A stretch of 64,000 nt of DNA, taken from Microbacterium sp. MAH-37 (GTDB lineage: Bacteria > Actinomycetota > Actinomycetes > Actinomycetales > Microbacteriaceae). Location of the stretch: positions 62,001-126,000 of the forward strand of contig NZ_WSEN01000008.1 in assembly GCF_009758255.1 (NCBI RefSeq), given 5' to 3'. Made by a program: the position numbers and the translations under genes. Every line of letters begins with the position of its first letter. Positions within the stretch are counted from its first letter, which is position 1. Shown here piece after piece: positions 25,552 through 33,413 of the stretch. The notes beneath the pieces are model-generated. The model was given only the letters and a program-made list of their open reading frames with translations. It did not search any database and was not told where the DNA came from.

Positions 25552-27006
25552 GTGGAGCTTCGCGATTACCTGCGCATCATGCGTGCGCATTGGATCGTCA
25601 TCGTCGCCGCGACCGTGCTCGGCGCGCTGATCGGCTTCGGCTGGAGCATGCTGCAGCCGAAGGTCTACACCGCGGATGCCACGGGCATCGTCTCGGTGAA
25701 GGCGTCCGACGACAGCGCGGGCAGCGCGATGATCGGCAACCAGCTGGCGCAGAGCCGAGTGAAGTCGTATCTGAACCTCGGCACCTGGCGTGCTGTCGGC
25801 GAGTCCGCCGCCGATGAGCTCGGCATCGACGACTCCCCCGAAGATCTGGTCAAGCGCGTCACGGTGACCAATCCCCTCGACACGGTCGCCCTGAAGGTGA
25901 CCGCCGAGGGCTCCACCCCCGAAGAGGCGCAGAAGCTCGCCGAGGCGTGGCTGCGCGGCATGTCGGTGGAGATCAACAAGGTCGAGGGCGGCACGGCCGA
26001 GAACCCGGCGAACGTCTCGCTGACCGTCGGCGACTCCGCCAAGCTCCCCACTGCCCCGTCTTCTCCGAACACCAGGCTGAACACGATGATCGGCGCGCTG
26101 ATCGGCCTCGCCCTGGGCATCGGCTACGCGTTCATCCGCAACACGCTCGATCGCCGGGTGCGTCACCCGCGCGACATCGAGCGCGAGACCGGCGTCTCCG
26201 TGATCGGCACGCTCCCGCTGGAGAAGTCCCTCGACGGCGAGCGCAAGGTGATCGATTTCTCGGCCGACAGCGAGCGTGAGATCTCGCACCACACGATCGA
26301 GGCGATGCGCGAGCTGCGCACCAACCTGCAGTTCATCGACGTCGACAACCCGCCGCGCGTGATCGTCGTGACCAGCTCCGTTCCGGGCGACGGCAAGTCC
26401 ACGGTCGCGGTGAACCTGGCGTCCAGCCTGGCGGCTGCCGGCCAGTGGGCGATCCTGATCGACTGCGACCTGCGGCGCCCCGTGGTCTCCGACATCTTCG
26501 GCGTGCCCGGTGACGTCGGCCTCACCGACATCCTCGCCGGCCGCGCCGAGCTGCAGGATGTCGCGCACCGTCCGCGCGCGGACATGCCGCTGGCCGTGGT
26601 CCCGGCGGGACGCATCCCTCCGAACCCGAGCGAGCTGCTGGGTTCGAAGCGCATGCACGAGTTCATCCAGTCGCTCAGCGAGTCGGCGATCGTCGTCCTC
26701 GACACGCCGCCGGTTCTTCCGGTGACGGATGCCGCGGTGCTGGCTGCATCGGCGGACGGCGTCGTCATCGTGGCGTCGTCGGGCAAGACGACCTTCGACA
26801 TGCTGAACCGCGCGGTGGAGAACATCCAGCGCACGAAGGGCCGCGTGCTCGGCATCGTGCTGAACCGGGTGCCGCGCACCGGCGCAGGGTCGGCGTACTA
26901 CGGCAGGGAGTACTACGGCGCCTACGAGCGGTACGGCTCGCACCAGGAGCCCACCGGCGAGCGCGGCACGATGCCCGAGCCCGCCACGCACACGTCCTCC
27001 CGCTGA
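25552..27006 (+). CDS. Chain-length regulator / bacterial tyrosine kinase with Tyr-rich tail
   Basis: A 484-residue paralogue of the protein at 16033. Wzz domain with helices near residues 14-34 and 180-200; kinase domain with Walker A SVPGDGKST (~277), Walker A' ILIDCDLRRP and Walker B IVVLDTPPVL. The C-terminus has six tyrosines within about 18 residues (YYGREYYGAYERYG), the usual autophosphorylation cluster, and no long Ala/Pro tail. AAAGGGAGAG precedes GTG 25552. It should control length and export of one of the two polymers, in balance with the upstream phosphatase. Which polymer cannot be told from position. Confidence 0.93.
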   Translation: MELRDYLRIMRAHWIVIVAATVLGALIGFGWSMLQPKVYTADATGIVSVKASDDSAGSAMIGNQLAQSRVKSYLNLGTWRAVGESAADELGIDDSPEDLVKRVTVTNPLDTVALKVTAEGSTPEEAQKLAEAWLRGMSVEINKVEGGTAENPANVSLTVGDSAKLPTAPSSPNTRLNTMIGALIGLALGIGYAFIRNTLDRRVRHPRDIERETGVSVIGTLPLEKSLDGERKVIDFSADSEREISHHTIEAMRELRTNLQFIDVDNPPRVIVVTSSVPGDGKSTVAVNLASSLAAAGQWAILIDCDLRRPVVSDIFGVPGDVGLTDILAGRAELQDVAHRPRADMPLAVVPAGRIPPNPSELLGSKRMHEFIQSLSESAIVVLDTPPVLPVTDAAVLAASADGVVIVASSGKTTFDMLNRAVENIQRTKGRVLGIVLNRVPRTGAGSAYYGREYYGAYERYGSHQEPTGERGTMPEPATHTSSR

Positions 27007-27024
27007 CCCACCGACACCCCGGCT

Positions 27025-27057
27025 CCTGAGCGAGGAGCGCCAGCGACGAGACGTAGG
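27025..27057. repeat. Single-arm copy of the dispersed CCTGAGCGAGGAGCGC element
   Basis: Almost identical to 25376-25408, including the extra C relative to the copies at 645/702, with one change (GACGTAGG for GACGAAGG). It lies in the 54-bp gap between convergent genes. Confidence 0.85.
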
Positions 27058-27060
27058 ACG

Positions 27061-28416
27061 TCAGCAGTACTCGACGACCCGCTTCACCCGCAGCCCCTCC
27101 AGCAGATCCACGACGTCGCCTTCGATCTCCGCGGGTTCCACGTCGAACGCTTCAGCGACCTCGCGCAGCAGTTCCCCCTGTGTCACCGCGCCCTTCGACG
27201 ACAGCACCTGCCACACCGCGTGCGCAGACCTCTCCAGCGCGAGCGGCTGCGCCTGCGGATCCGCCAGCCCGAGCACGACGGTCCGGTCGTCGCCGTCGGT
27301 CCACGCGACCCTCGGGTCCAGTCGCCAGCAGGGTTCGCCGGCGAGCATCCCGCTCGTGCGCAGTTCATCGGCCGCGACACGGACCAGGTCTGCGGCGTCG
27401 GCTCCCTCCGGCGGTGCGCCGATGGCGTCGGTGACGGCGGTGACGAGTTCGTCGAACGTCGCGCCGTTCGCGGCGCGCCAGATGGCGGGGGCGATGCCGT
27501 CGAGCACGCTCAGTCGTCCGCCGGACGACGAGCGCTGCAGCACGGCGATGCGGCCGTCGTCGGGCAGTTCCATGGCGTCGACGACGGCGCCGCGGTACAG
27601 CCGTTCCCCCGCGTCCGTCACCCTGTCGGGCGCCGGCGCCTCGTAGGTGGGCACGACGGGGGCGAACGGCGGCTCACGGTCCAGCAGCGAGGCGATGGCG
27701 TCGTCGAGCGATGATGCTTCGCGATAGCGGATGCGCACCGCGCCGCCGGTCGCGCGCAGCAGCGCCTCGAGCAGGTGCAAGCCGTCGCGCAGGTCGCAGA
27801 GGTAGCTCGACTGCGGTCCGAGCGCTTCGAGGGCCTCAGCGGTCGTCAGCGGCGTGACCTCCGGTTGTTCCGGCGCCGCGGGGTCGCGCTCGAGCACCGC
27901 AAGCGCCGAGAGCCGCAGGGCCTTCTGCGGCCACTCCCCGCCTTCGAACTGCGACGGAGGGATCTGCTCCTTGTGCACCCGGTCGGGTTGGATCACCGAG
28001 AGCGGTTTGCGGTAGGCGACGATGCCGCCCTGCGAGTCGACGCCGACGGTCTCGTCGCTGACGTACGCGTAGCGCGCGGAGAGGTGTCGCGCCGCGGTGG
28101 TCTTGCCCGTTCCCGAGGGAGCGGCGAGCACGACCACGTGTCCGCGTTCGTCGGCGAGGCCCGCGGCGTGCAGCATCCACAGGTCGCCCTTGCGGTGCGC
28201 GAGCGCCGCGAGCGTGACCTGGGTCGACAGGTTCGACAGCGTCCGCTCGGTGTCGTCGGATGCCGCGACCGGCACGGTCACGTCGACGTGCCGCCCGTCG
28301 GGAAGCCGCGCGTCGCGCCAGGCCTCTGCGACCTGTTCACGAACGGCCTCGTCGAGCTCGGCCATGTCGATCTCGACGCTGACCCCGACCGCGCTGATGA
28401 CGATGCGTTCCCCCAC
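27061..28416 (-). CDS. HPr-kinase-like P-loop protein fused to two PqqD-like domains
   Basis: A 451-residue protein. An N-terminal HPr-kinase/phosphorylase-like part has Walker A APSGTGKTT (about residues 99-107) and a following YVSDETVGVD block typical of HprK-like kinases. Two PqqD-like regions follow, about residues 289-359 (GIAPAIWRAANGATFDELV...ELRTSGML) and 378-451 (SAHAVWQVL...LLEGLRVKRVV). It ends in Cys. GTG 28416 is preferred: TACGCT (28423-28428, minus) ends 6 nt upstream and no Shine-Dalgarno exists; GTG 28443 would add nine residues. PqqD-like domains bind peptides in RiPP pathways, but no precursor peptide or cyclase is seen nearby. Substrate unknown. Confidence 0.72.
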   Translation of the reverse strand: MGERIVISAVGVSVEIDMAELDEAVREQVAEAWRDARLPDGRHVDVTVPVAASDDTERTLSNLSTQVTLAALAHRKGDLWMLHAAGLADERGHVVVLAAPSGTGKTTAARHLSARYAYVSDETVGVDSQGGIVAYRKPLSVIQPDRVHKEQIPPSQFEGGEWPQKALRLSALAVLERDPAAPEQPEVTPLTTAEALEALGPQSSYLCDLRDGLHLLEALLRATGGAVRIRYREASSLDDAIASLLDREPPFAPVVPTYEAPAPDRVTDAGERLYRGAVVDAMELPDDGRIAVLQRSSSGGRLSVLDGIAPAIWRAANGATFDELVTAVTDAIGAPPEGADAADLVRVAADELRTSGMLAGEPCWRLDPRVAWTDGDDRTVVLGLADPQAQPLALERSAHAVWQVLSSKGAVTQGELLREVAEAFDVEPAEIEGDVVDLLEGLRVKRVVEYC

Positions 28417-28436
28417 ACGGACAGCGTATCGACTCG

Positions 28437-28465
28437 TTGACACCCTGCGGATTCCCTGAAAAGCT
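28437..28465 (+). promoter_or_regulatory. Possible promoter of the secreted peptidase gene
   Basis: TTGACA at 28437-28442 and a weak AAAGCT at 28460-28465 are 17 nt apart. The transcript would carry a leader of ~80 nt with TCTCTGGGGAAG. The -35 is a perfect consensus, but the -10 is poor. Confidence 0.4.
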
Positions 28466-28550
28466 GGCGCCGACCACTGAAGACACCGATGTCCGACGTT
28501 CTCTGGGGAAGTTCATCCGACGTCCTTGACGATTCAAGGAGCCCCGACCC

Positions 28551-31481
28551 ATGCGGAAGAAACCCCTCGCCATAGCCGTCAGCGCGACCATGCTGCTGTC
28601 GCTGGGCGTCGCCAACCAGACATCCGCCTCCAGCAGTTCAGCCGAGGAGGGGTTCGAGCCGAGCGTCACCTACGACCTGTCGGTCAGCGACTCCGAGCGC
28701 GCGCAGGTCCACGCCGAGGTCGAAGAGCTCGCGGGCATCGTCGACAGCGCCCGCGCGGGCGACGGCAGCTACGACCCGCTCACGCTGATGGGTGCGATGC
28801 TCGACGGTTCCAGCTATGACTCGATCTCGCGCGGGGGCACGGCGGCGACCGAGTACCCGTTCCCGGTGACCAACAACGAGGCGAACCAGAACGAGTACGA
28901 CCGCAAGGTCGCCAAGCTCGCCTGGGTGGTGAAGCTGGCGAAGGACCTCGGGTTCCCCGTCGTCGTGCAGCGCCAGCCGGACAAGTACGTCTACGTCGAG
29001 ATCGGCGACCCCGAGGCACCCGAGATGGTGATGGCGCTGAGCCACCTGGACTCGCCGAAGTCCGCCGTCACCCCGGAGCAGCTCGCCCGCTGGCGCGATG
29101 CCGACGGCAATCTCGGCACACCGGGCGCCTATCACTCGCCGTATGTGCAGGACGGCTGGGTCTACGGCACCGGCATCCAGGACGACAGCGGACCGACGCT
29201 CGCGACGCTGGTCGCCGCGAAGGCGCTGCTCGAGGCTGGGCTGCCCCTCGACCGCCGCATCCGCATCGTCATGGGCATCTACGAGGACGGCGGGCCTGGC
29301 ACGCCCACCACGACGAACACAGCCGCGTTCCAGTCGATCCCGTACAACTCGAATCCCAGCTTCTACGACAACTGGGCGTACAAGAACCTGAACCGCGAGG
29401 AGATGCCGATCGCGGGATACACCTCGGACTCGCGCTTCCCGGTGATCACCGGCAACTCGGGGTCGGTCACACCGACGGTGTCGATGGATCTGTCTGCCGA
29501 CAGCGCGAAGACGTTCCGGCTGACGGATGCTACGGCCGGCGTCACGCTGCGCGAGGGCGACCCGACGCTGAAGGACATCGCCTACGGCAGCACGACGCAG
29601 ATCGCGTCGCGCGCGATCTTCACGCTGGATGTCGCGGATGCCGCCGCGGCGGACCGCGAGAAGTTCGTGTCCGCGATCACGAAGGCTGCGACCGAGAAGG
29701 GCTGGCTGCCGGCCTCCGCCGGGACGACACCGAAGGTGCAGACGAAGTTCGAGGGCGACTCGCTCACGCTCGAGGTCAACACCGACGTGGCGATGGAGAT
29801 GCCGACGCCGCAGTACGGCAAGAACGCCGTGGTGTGGGGCATGTCGCTGCTCTCGGAGGGCTTCGACGCGCTGGGCGTGACGGCCGAGGACATGCAGCTG
29901 AAGAAGGCTGCCGACGGAATCGCGGATCTGTTCTTCCGCGACGGCGTCGAGGGCGAGGCCTATCTCGGCAAGTACATGGGCATCCCCTCGGAACTGCTGC
30001 GCAACCCGCAGAACGGCACGCCGAACCTCACCTTCGCTCTGATGGGCGGCATCCGATCCGAAGTGCCGACGAGCTTCTTCGTCGATGGAGCATTGAGCAT
30101 CCCGATGTACGTGCGCAGCATGCACCTCAACGCGGATGACTCGAGCCGTGCGACGAAGGCCGTCACCGCGGCGTTCCAGAACGACGGCTTCTCGATCACC
30201 GATCTGGGCGCTCCGATCGGCGCCGGGCTGTACGTGTCGCACGACAATCCGCTGACGGCACTGCAGTTCGCCAGCTACCAGGCCACCGTCGATCAGGATC
30301 CGCAGGCGTTCGCCGACCCGTACGCGCTGCGCGACATCGTCTACCCGCAGGGCACGACCGGCGGCACGCTGGCCAGCAGCTTCCGCAACAAGATGACCGC
30401 CTTCGGCGCCGTCATCCCGGGCAACGAGCGCTGGTGGCACACGGCGAACGAGCGGATGAAGACCGACTCGGCCGTGCAGATGACGAGGATGATGGCCGAC
30501 GGCATGCTGGAGATGGCCCGCTATTCGGGACCGGCCGGAGCGAAGTTCATGTGGGCCGACCTGCCGGGGCTGAACGCCAACCGCGCTGACCTCGACCTGC
30601 TCGATGTCACGATCGGCACGTACAAGGATGCTGCGGACGAGGTCACGAAGAGCGAGCTGGGCGACCGGATGCTGCTCGGTGCGACGTCGTTCACCATCCC
30701 GATGTGGAACGTCCGAGGCAACTCGACTCCGACGGCCGCGGCCTTCGCGCTCGGGCACCAGCCGGGCGGCGTGTACCTGCCGCTGGACGATCCCGAGTAC
30801 CTGGGCAGCACGTACGTCGCGCCGATGCGGCTCGAGTTCAAGGTGGATCGTCCGGAGCACCTGTCGGATGCGGAGTGGAAGACGTTCCAGGACGGCGGTT
30901 ACGGCGACTTCACCTTCAACATCCTCGTCGGCGACGAGGTGGTGCCGCTGGCGGTGCCGGAGGGACAGGATGCCTCGAGCTACTTCTCGTCGCGCACCTC
31001 GGCGACCGACCCGGACGCGCTGTACCTGTCGGTGAACCTCGCTGTGACGGATGCCGCGTACGACGGTGTGAAGCCGGTGCTGGCTGACTCGAAGACCGAT
31101 CTTTACACAGTGAACCCGGAGTTCCTGAAGTCGAACGCCGACCCGTTCCCGGCGCGCGGCCAGGTCGAGAAGCGCGGCTTCTTCGTGTTCGGCGACGGGC
31201 GGAAGAACGCCGAGTTCTCGTCTCCGGATGCCGTCTACGTGACCGTCGACAACGCGGTGACCGGCGCCGAGGCACAGGCCTCGGTGAAGAAGCAGACCGG
31301 CAGCACGAACCAGCTGACCGTCACGGTGACCGAGACGCACATCGACGGAACCGCGTCGAAGGTGTCCGACACATTCACCATCAACAAGAACACCACAGGC
31401 GTCTACACGGTGGGCGACTACCAGGTGCGCGTCGCGACGAGCGGCAACGACAAGGTCACGTCGGTGCGCATCGTCGAGTGA
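28551..31481 (+). CDS. Secreted M20-family (PepV/carnosinase-like) metallopeptidase, large
   Basis: A 976-residue exported protein. The Sec-type signal MRKKPLAIAVSATMLLSLGV ends near TSAS. Residues ~120-250 match the M20 dinuclear zinc core: SHLDSP (His, catalytic Asp), GIQDDSGPTLATL (bridging Asp) and GIYEDGGPGT where the usual Glu-Glu is Glu-Asp. Later residues 560-760 should include the dimer/lid domain and last zinc His. The final ~200 residues are beta-rich and unlike cytosolic PepV. It is about twice the ~470-residue family length. Probably cleaves peptides outside the cell. AAGGAG precedes ATG 28551. Confidence 0.8.
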   Translation: MRKKPLAIAVSATMLLSLGVANQTSASSSSAEEGFEPSVTYDLSVSDSERAQVHAEVEELAGIVDSARAGDGSYDPLTLMGAMLDGSSYDSISRGGTAATEYPFPVTNNEANQNEYDRKVAKLAWVVKLAKDLGFPVVVQRQPDKYVYVEIGDPEAPEMVMALSHLDSPKSAVTPEQLARWRDADGNLGTPGAYHSPYVQDGWVYGTGIQDDSGPTLATLVAAKALLEAGLPLDRRIRIVMGIYEDGGPGTPTTTNTAAFQSIPYNSNPSFYDNWAYKNLNREEMPIAGYTSDSRFPVITGNSGSVTPTVSMDLSADSAKTFRLTDATAGVTLREGDPTLKDIAYGSTTQIASRAIFTLDVADAAAADREKFVSAITKAATEKGWLPASAGTTPKVQTKFEGDSLTLEVNTDVAMEMPTPQYGKNAVVWGMSLLSEGFDALGVTAEDMQLKKAADGIADLFFRDGVEGEAYLGKYMGIPSELLRNPQNGTPNLTFALMGGIRSEVPTSFFVDGALSIPMYVRSMHLNADDSSRATKAVTAAFQNDGFSITDLGAPIGAGLYVSHDNPLTALQFASYQATVDQDPQAFADPYALRDIVYPQGTTGGTLASSFRNKMTAFGAVIPGNERWWHTANERMKTDSAVQMTRMMADGMLEMARYSGPAGAKFMWADLPGLNANRADLDLLDVTIGTYKDAADEVTKSELGDRMLLGATSFTIPMWNVRGNSTPTAAAFALGHQPGGVYLPLDDPEYLGSTYVAPMRLEFKVDRPEHLSDAEWKTFQDGGYGDFTFNILVGDEVVPLAVPEGQDASSYFSSRTSATDPDALYLSVNLAVTDAAYDGVKPVLADSKTDLYTVNPEFLKSNADPFPARGQVEKRGFFVFGDGRKNAEFSSPDAVYVTVDNAVTGAEAQASVKKQTGSTNQLTVTVTETHIDGTASKVSDTFTINKNTTGVYTVGDYQVRVATSGNDKVTSVRIVE

Positions 31482-31489
31482 GAGCCGGC

Positions 31490-31523
31490 GCGGGCGGCAT
31501 CCTTCCGGGAGGATGCCGCCCGC
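31490..31523 (+). terminator. Hairpin terminator after the M20 peptidase gene
   Basis: Arms 31490-31502 (GCGGGCGGCATCC) and 31511-31523 pair perfectly over 13 bp with an 8-nt loop. It begins 9 nt after the stop and is followed by an AT-rich stretch (ATCTCATTTAGATATC). Confidence 0.8.
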
Positions 31524-31631
31524 ATCTCATTTAGATATCTCCCCTACCCCGGCTCCTCCATCCGCGCTACTGTCCCCAGAGGGGCAGCGCACCTGCTCGG
31601 GAGGTCCGGCGCGCGCCCCTCACCCGTTGGG

Positions 31632-32528
31632 ATGGTCGGGAAGGGAGCAGTATTGGCCATCGGTTTTCGGGGTCTTCTGTCGACCCAGTTGGGAGCGGCG
31701 GCGGCAGGCCAGGGGATGCTGCGCGGCGTCGCGCTGCGCGGAGTGCTGCTGACCGCGCATCAGGTGATGCCCGGACCGTGGGAGTGGAACGGAGCGCCGG
31801 ATGCTCCGCTGCCGTACAGCGCCCTCGTGCTGCCGACCGATGGTCTGCCTGTTCCCGCAACCGGCAGCGACGCGGTCTTCCTGCCGGCGACCGCGAACGC
31901 CCGGATCGAATGGGCGAAGCGGCGTGACGTGCTGGTGGTGTGGTTGCCGGCCTTCGCCCTCGGCGAGGCTGAGCAGCTCACGGGCGGCCGGGTCGTGCCG
32001 GTGGCCGAGTCGCGCCTGGCGGCAGCGACGCGGGCCTTCGCGACGTCGGCGCTGAGGTCCAGGCAGGGGGAATCTCCGGTGGGCGACTACTCGATGGAGC
32101 AGCTGCTGTCGGAGATGGCACTCGGTCTGTTGCTGGAGTCGCAGGAGCAGAGCCTGCTCGGTGAGCGGTCCCGGTCGCTGGTGGACCGCGCGCGGGCGCT
32201 GATGCTGTCCAGGCGTGAGGATCCCGAGCTGACCACGGCAGTTATCGCCGCTGAGCTGCACGTGTCGCCGCGGCAGCTGCAGCGCGAGTTCGCGCGCAAG
32301 GACTCGAGTCCCTCTGCCGAGTTGAGGCTGATGCGTGCCACGCTGGCCGAGGCCGTGCTGCGCGATCCTGCGCATGCGATGCTGACCGTGGCCGAGGTGG
32401 CGCGATTCTGCGGATTCCACAGCGCGCTGCATCTGCGGCGCGCGCTGGCTGCCTGCGGGCTGCCGACTCCGCGTGAGCTGCGCGCCCAGGCGACGGCGCT
32501 CCCGCCCGGCGAGCTCGTGGGTCGCTGA
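31632..32528 (+). CDS. AraC-family transcriptional regulator
   Basis: A 298-residue DNA-binding protein. The C-terminal ~100 residues contain two helix-turn-helix motifs: first TTAVIAAELHVSPRQLQREF, second LTVAEVARFCGFHSALHLRR. The N-terminal ~180 residues are an unassigned sensor region. ATG 31632 lacks a good ribosome site, whereas TTG 31653 has GGGAAGGGAG just upstream, so the protein may be seven residues shorter. The last codons and TGA (32526-32528) lie in the first unit of a 16-bp tandem repeat. Target genes unknown; exported-protein genes lie downstream. Confidence 0.85.
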   Translation: MVGKGAVLAIGFRGLLSTQLGAAAAGQGMLRGVALRGVLLTAHQVMPGPWEWNGAPDAPLPYSALVLPTDGLPVPATGSDAVFLPATANARIEWAKRRDVLVVWLPAFALGEAEQLTGGRVVPVAESRLAAATRAFATSALRSRQGESPVGDYSMEQLLSEMALGLLLESQEQSLLGERSRSLVDRARALMLSRREDPELTTAVIAAELHVSPRQLQREFARKDSSPSAELRLMRATLAEAVLRDPAHAMLTVAEVARFCGFHSALHLRRALAACGLPTPRELRAQATALPPGELVGR

Positions 32529-32582
32529 GCCCCTGGGACGCTGAGCCCGTGGGACGCTGAGCTTGTGGGTCGCTGAGCTTGT
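32519..32582 (+). repeat. Four tandem 16-bp units (GGGWCGCTGAGCYYST-like)
   Basis: Units at 32519-32534, 32535-32550, 32551-32566 and 32567-32582 each read GGG(T/A)CGCTGAGC plus four variable bases. The last runs into CGAAGCGC, giving GCTGAGCTTGTCGAAGCGC. The first unit contains the AraC-gene stop codon. No spacers of CRISPR type. Confidence 0.9.
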
Positions 32583-32692
32583 CGAAGCGCCCTTCGCGAT
32601 CGTTCGGCTGTTGAGGTGCAGAAAGCGACCGGGTTGGATCATCTGACGACCACGTGACCCCGCCGCATTTCGGTATCCCGGATGGTTGTCGC

Positions 32693-32710
32693 GAGGCGCC
32701 ACTGCGCCTC
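32693..32710 (+). repeat. Leader hairpin upstream of the exported-protein gene at 32771
   Basis: GAGGCGC (32693-32699) and GCGCCTC (32704-32710) around CACT, perfect 7 bp, about 60 nt before GTG 32771. Possible mRNA leader structure. No gene is seen in the 242-bp gap. Confidence 0.35.
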
Positions 32711-32770
32711 AGAGGGAGTTCGCGGTCTCACCCAGAGAGGCCGCGTCGTATTCGTCCGGGGAGGGCACAA

Positions 32771-33316
32771 GTGGAAGAGAACACCACTGGCGGAGGTCTT
32801 GACCGCCGCACGATCATCAAGGGTGCAGCGTGGTCGCTGCCCGTCGTCGCGGTTGCGGCCGCAGTGCCGGCGATGGCGGCCAGCACGGACACTGACCTGG
32901 TGCCGGCGCTGAGCGGGCCGATCACTCTCACGCTGAGCGCACTGGGGATTTCCGTCGCGACGATCAGCGTCGTGAACACGCTCACCATCACGAACAACGG
33001 CCCCGCTCCGACGCCCGCTACGGGCACGCAGGCCACCGTGCAGTACGACCCGGCGCTGCTCACACTGAACATCGCTGCAGTCGCGGGCGTTGTCGTCGGC
33101 GGCACCGACGGCAACCGCACTCTGTCTCTGCCCTCGATCCCGGCCGGCGGGTCGCTCACCATCGGGCTGGGCTCCACGCTGGACAGCCTGCTCACGCTGT
33201 CGGTCCTCACCGGAATCCTCGGTGGCGGCACCCCGCAGATGACGGCAACCGTTACCGGCGACAGCGTCACGGGTAACAACTCGACTGCGGAAGACATCGG
33301 CGTGACGATCCTCTAA
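32771..33316 (+). CDS. Exported protein with twin-arginine-type leader (family member 3)
   Basis: A 181-residue protein. The leader is LDRRTIIKGAAWSLPVVAVA followed by AAVPAMAAS with cleavage near residue 37. The mature part is ~145 residues, rich in Thr/Leu/Gly and beta-prone (TLTITNNGPAPTPATGTQAT), like DUF11/CARDB-type repeat domains. No catalytic motif, cysteine pair or anchor. GGGGAGGGC precedes GTG 32771. A paralogue follows at 33414 after a strong hairpin; both mature parts begin STDTDLVP. Function unknown; secreted structural or cell-surface role inferred. Confidence 0.75.
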   Translation: MEENTTGGGLDRRTIIKGAAWSLPVVAVAAAVPAMAASTDTDLVPALSGPITLTLSALGISVATISVVNTLTITNNGPAPTPATGTQATVQYDPALLTLNIAAVAGVVVGGTDGNRTLSLPSIPAGGSLTIGLGSTLDSLLTLSVLTGILGGGTPQMTATVTGDSVTGNNSTAEDIGVTIL

Positions 33317-33326
33317 TCAACGCTTC

Positions 33327-33363
33327 AAGGTGGGGAGAGTTGCGCCGCAGCTCTCCCCACCTT
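33327..33363 (+). terminator. Strong hairpin between paralogous exported-protein genes
   Basis: AAGGTGGGGAGAG (33327-33339) and CTCTCCCCACCTT (33351-33363) pair perfectly over 13 bp with an 11-nt loop. It starts 11 nt after the stop of the upstream gene and lies about 50 nt before the next start. A terminator or attenuator that could make the second gene less expressed. Confidence 0.8.
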
Positions 33364-33413
33364 CATGCTGAATCTGGGGGCATCTGGGGATCGACCACTG
33401 TGAGGAGACCCCT

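Noticed and set aside
27061..28416. Lasso-peptide biosynthetic cluster
   Set aside because: A kinase with PqqD-like domains and a nucleotidyltransferase are present, but no asparagine-synthetase-like cyclase, transglutaminase-like protease or precursor peptide was found.
28638..31340. A 900-codon open frame antisense to the M20 peptidase
   Set aside because: It is rich in Arg, His and Val without recognisable domains, and the plus-strand frame has a signal peptide and an M20 active site. Treated as a composition artefact.
32519..32582. Possible CRISPR array
   Set aside because: Units are 16 bp and directly contiguous, with no spacers and no cas genes in the window.
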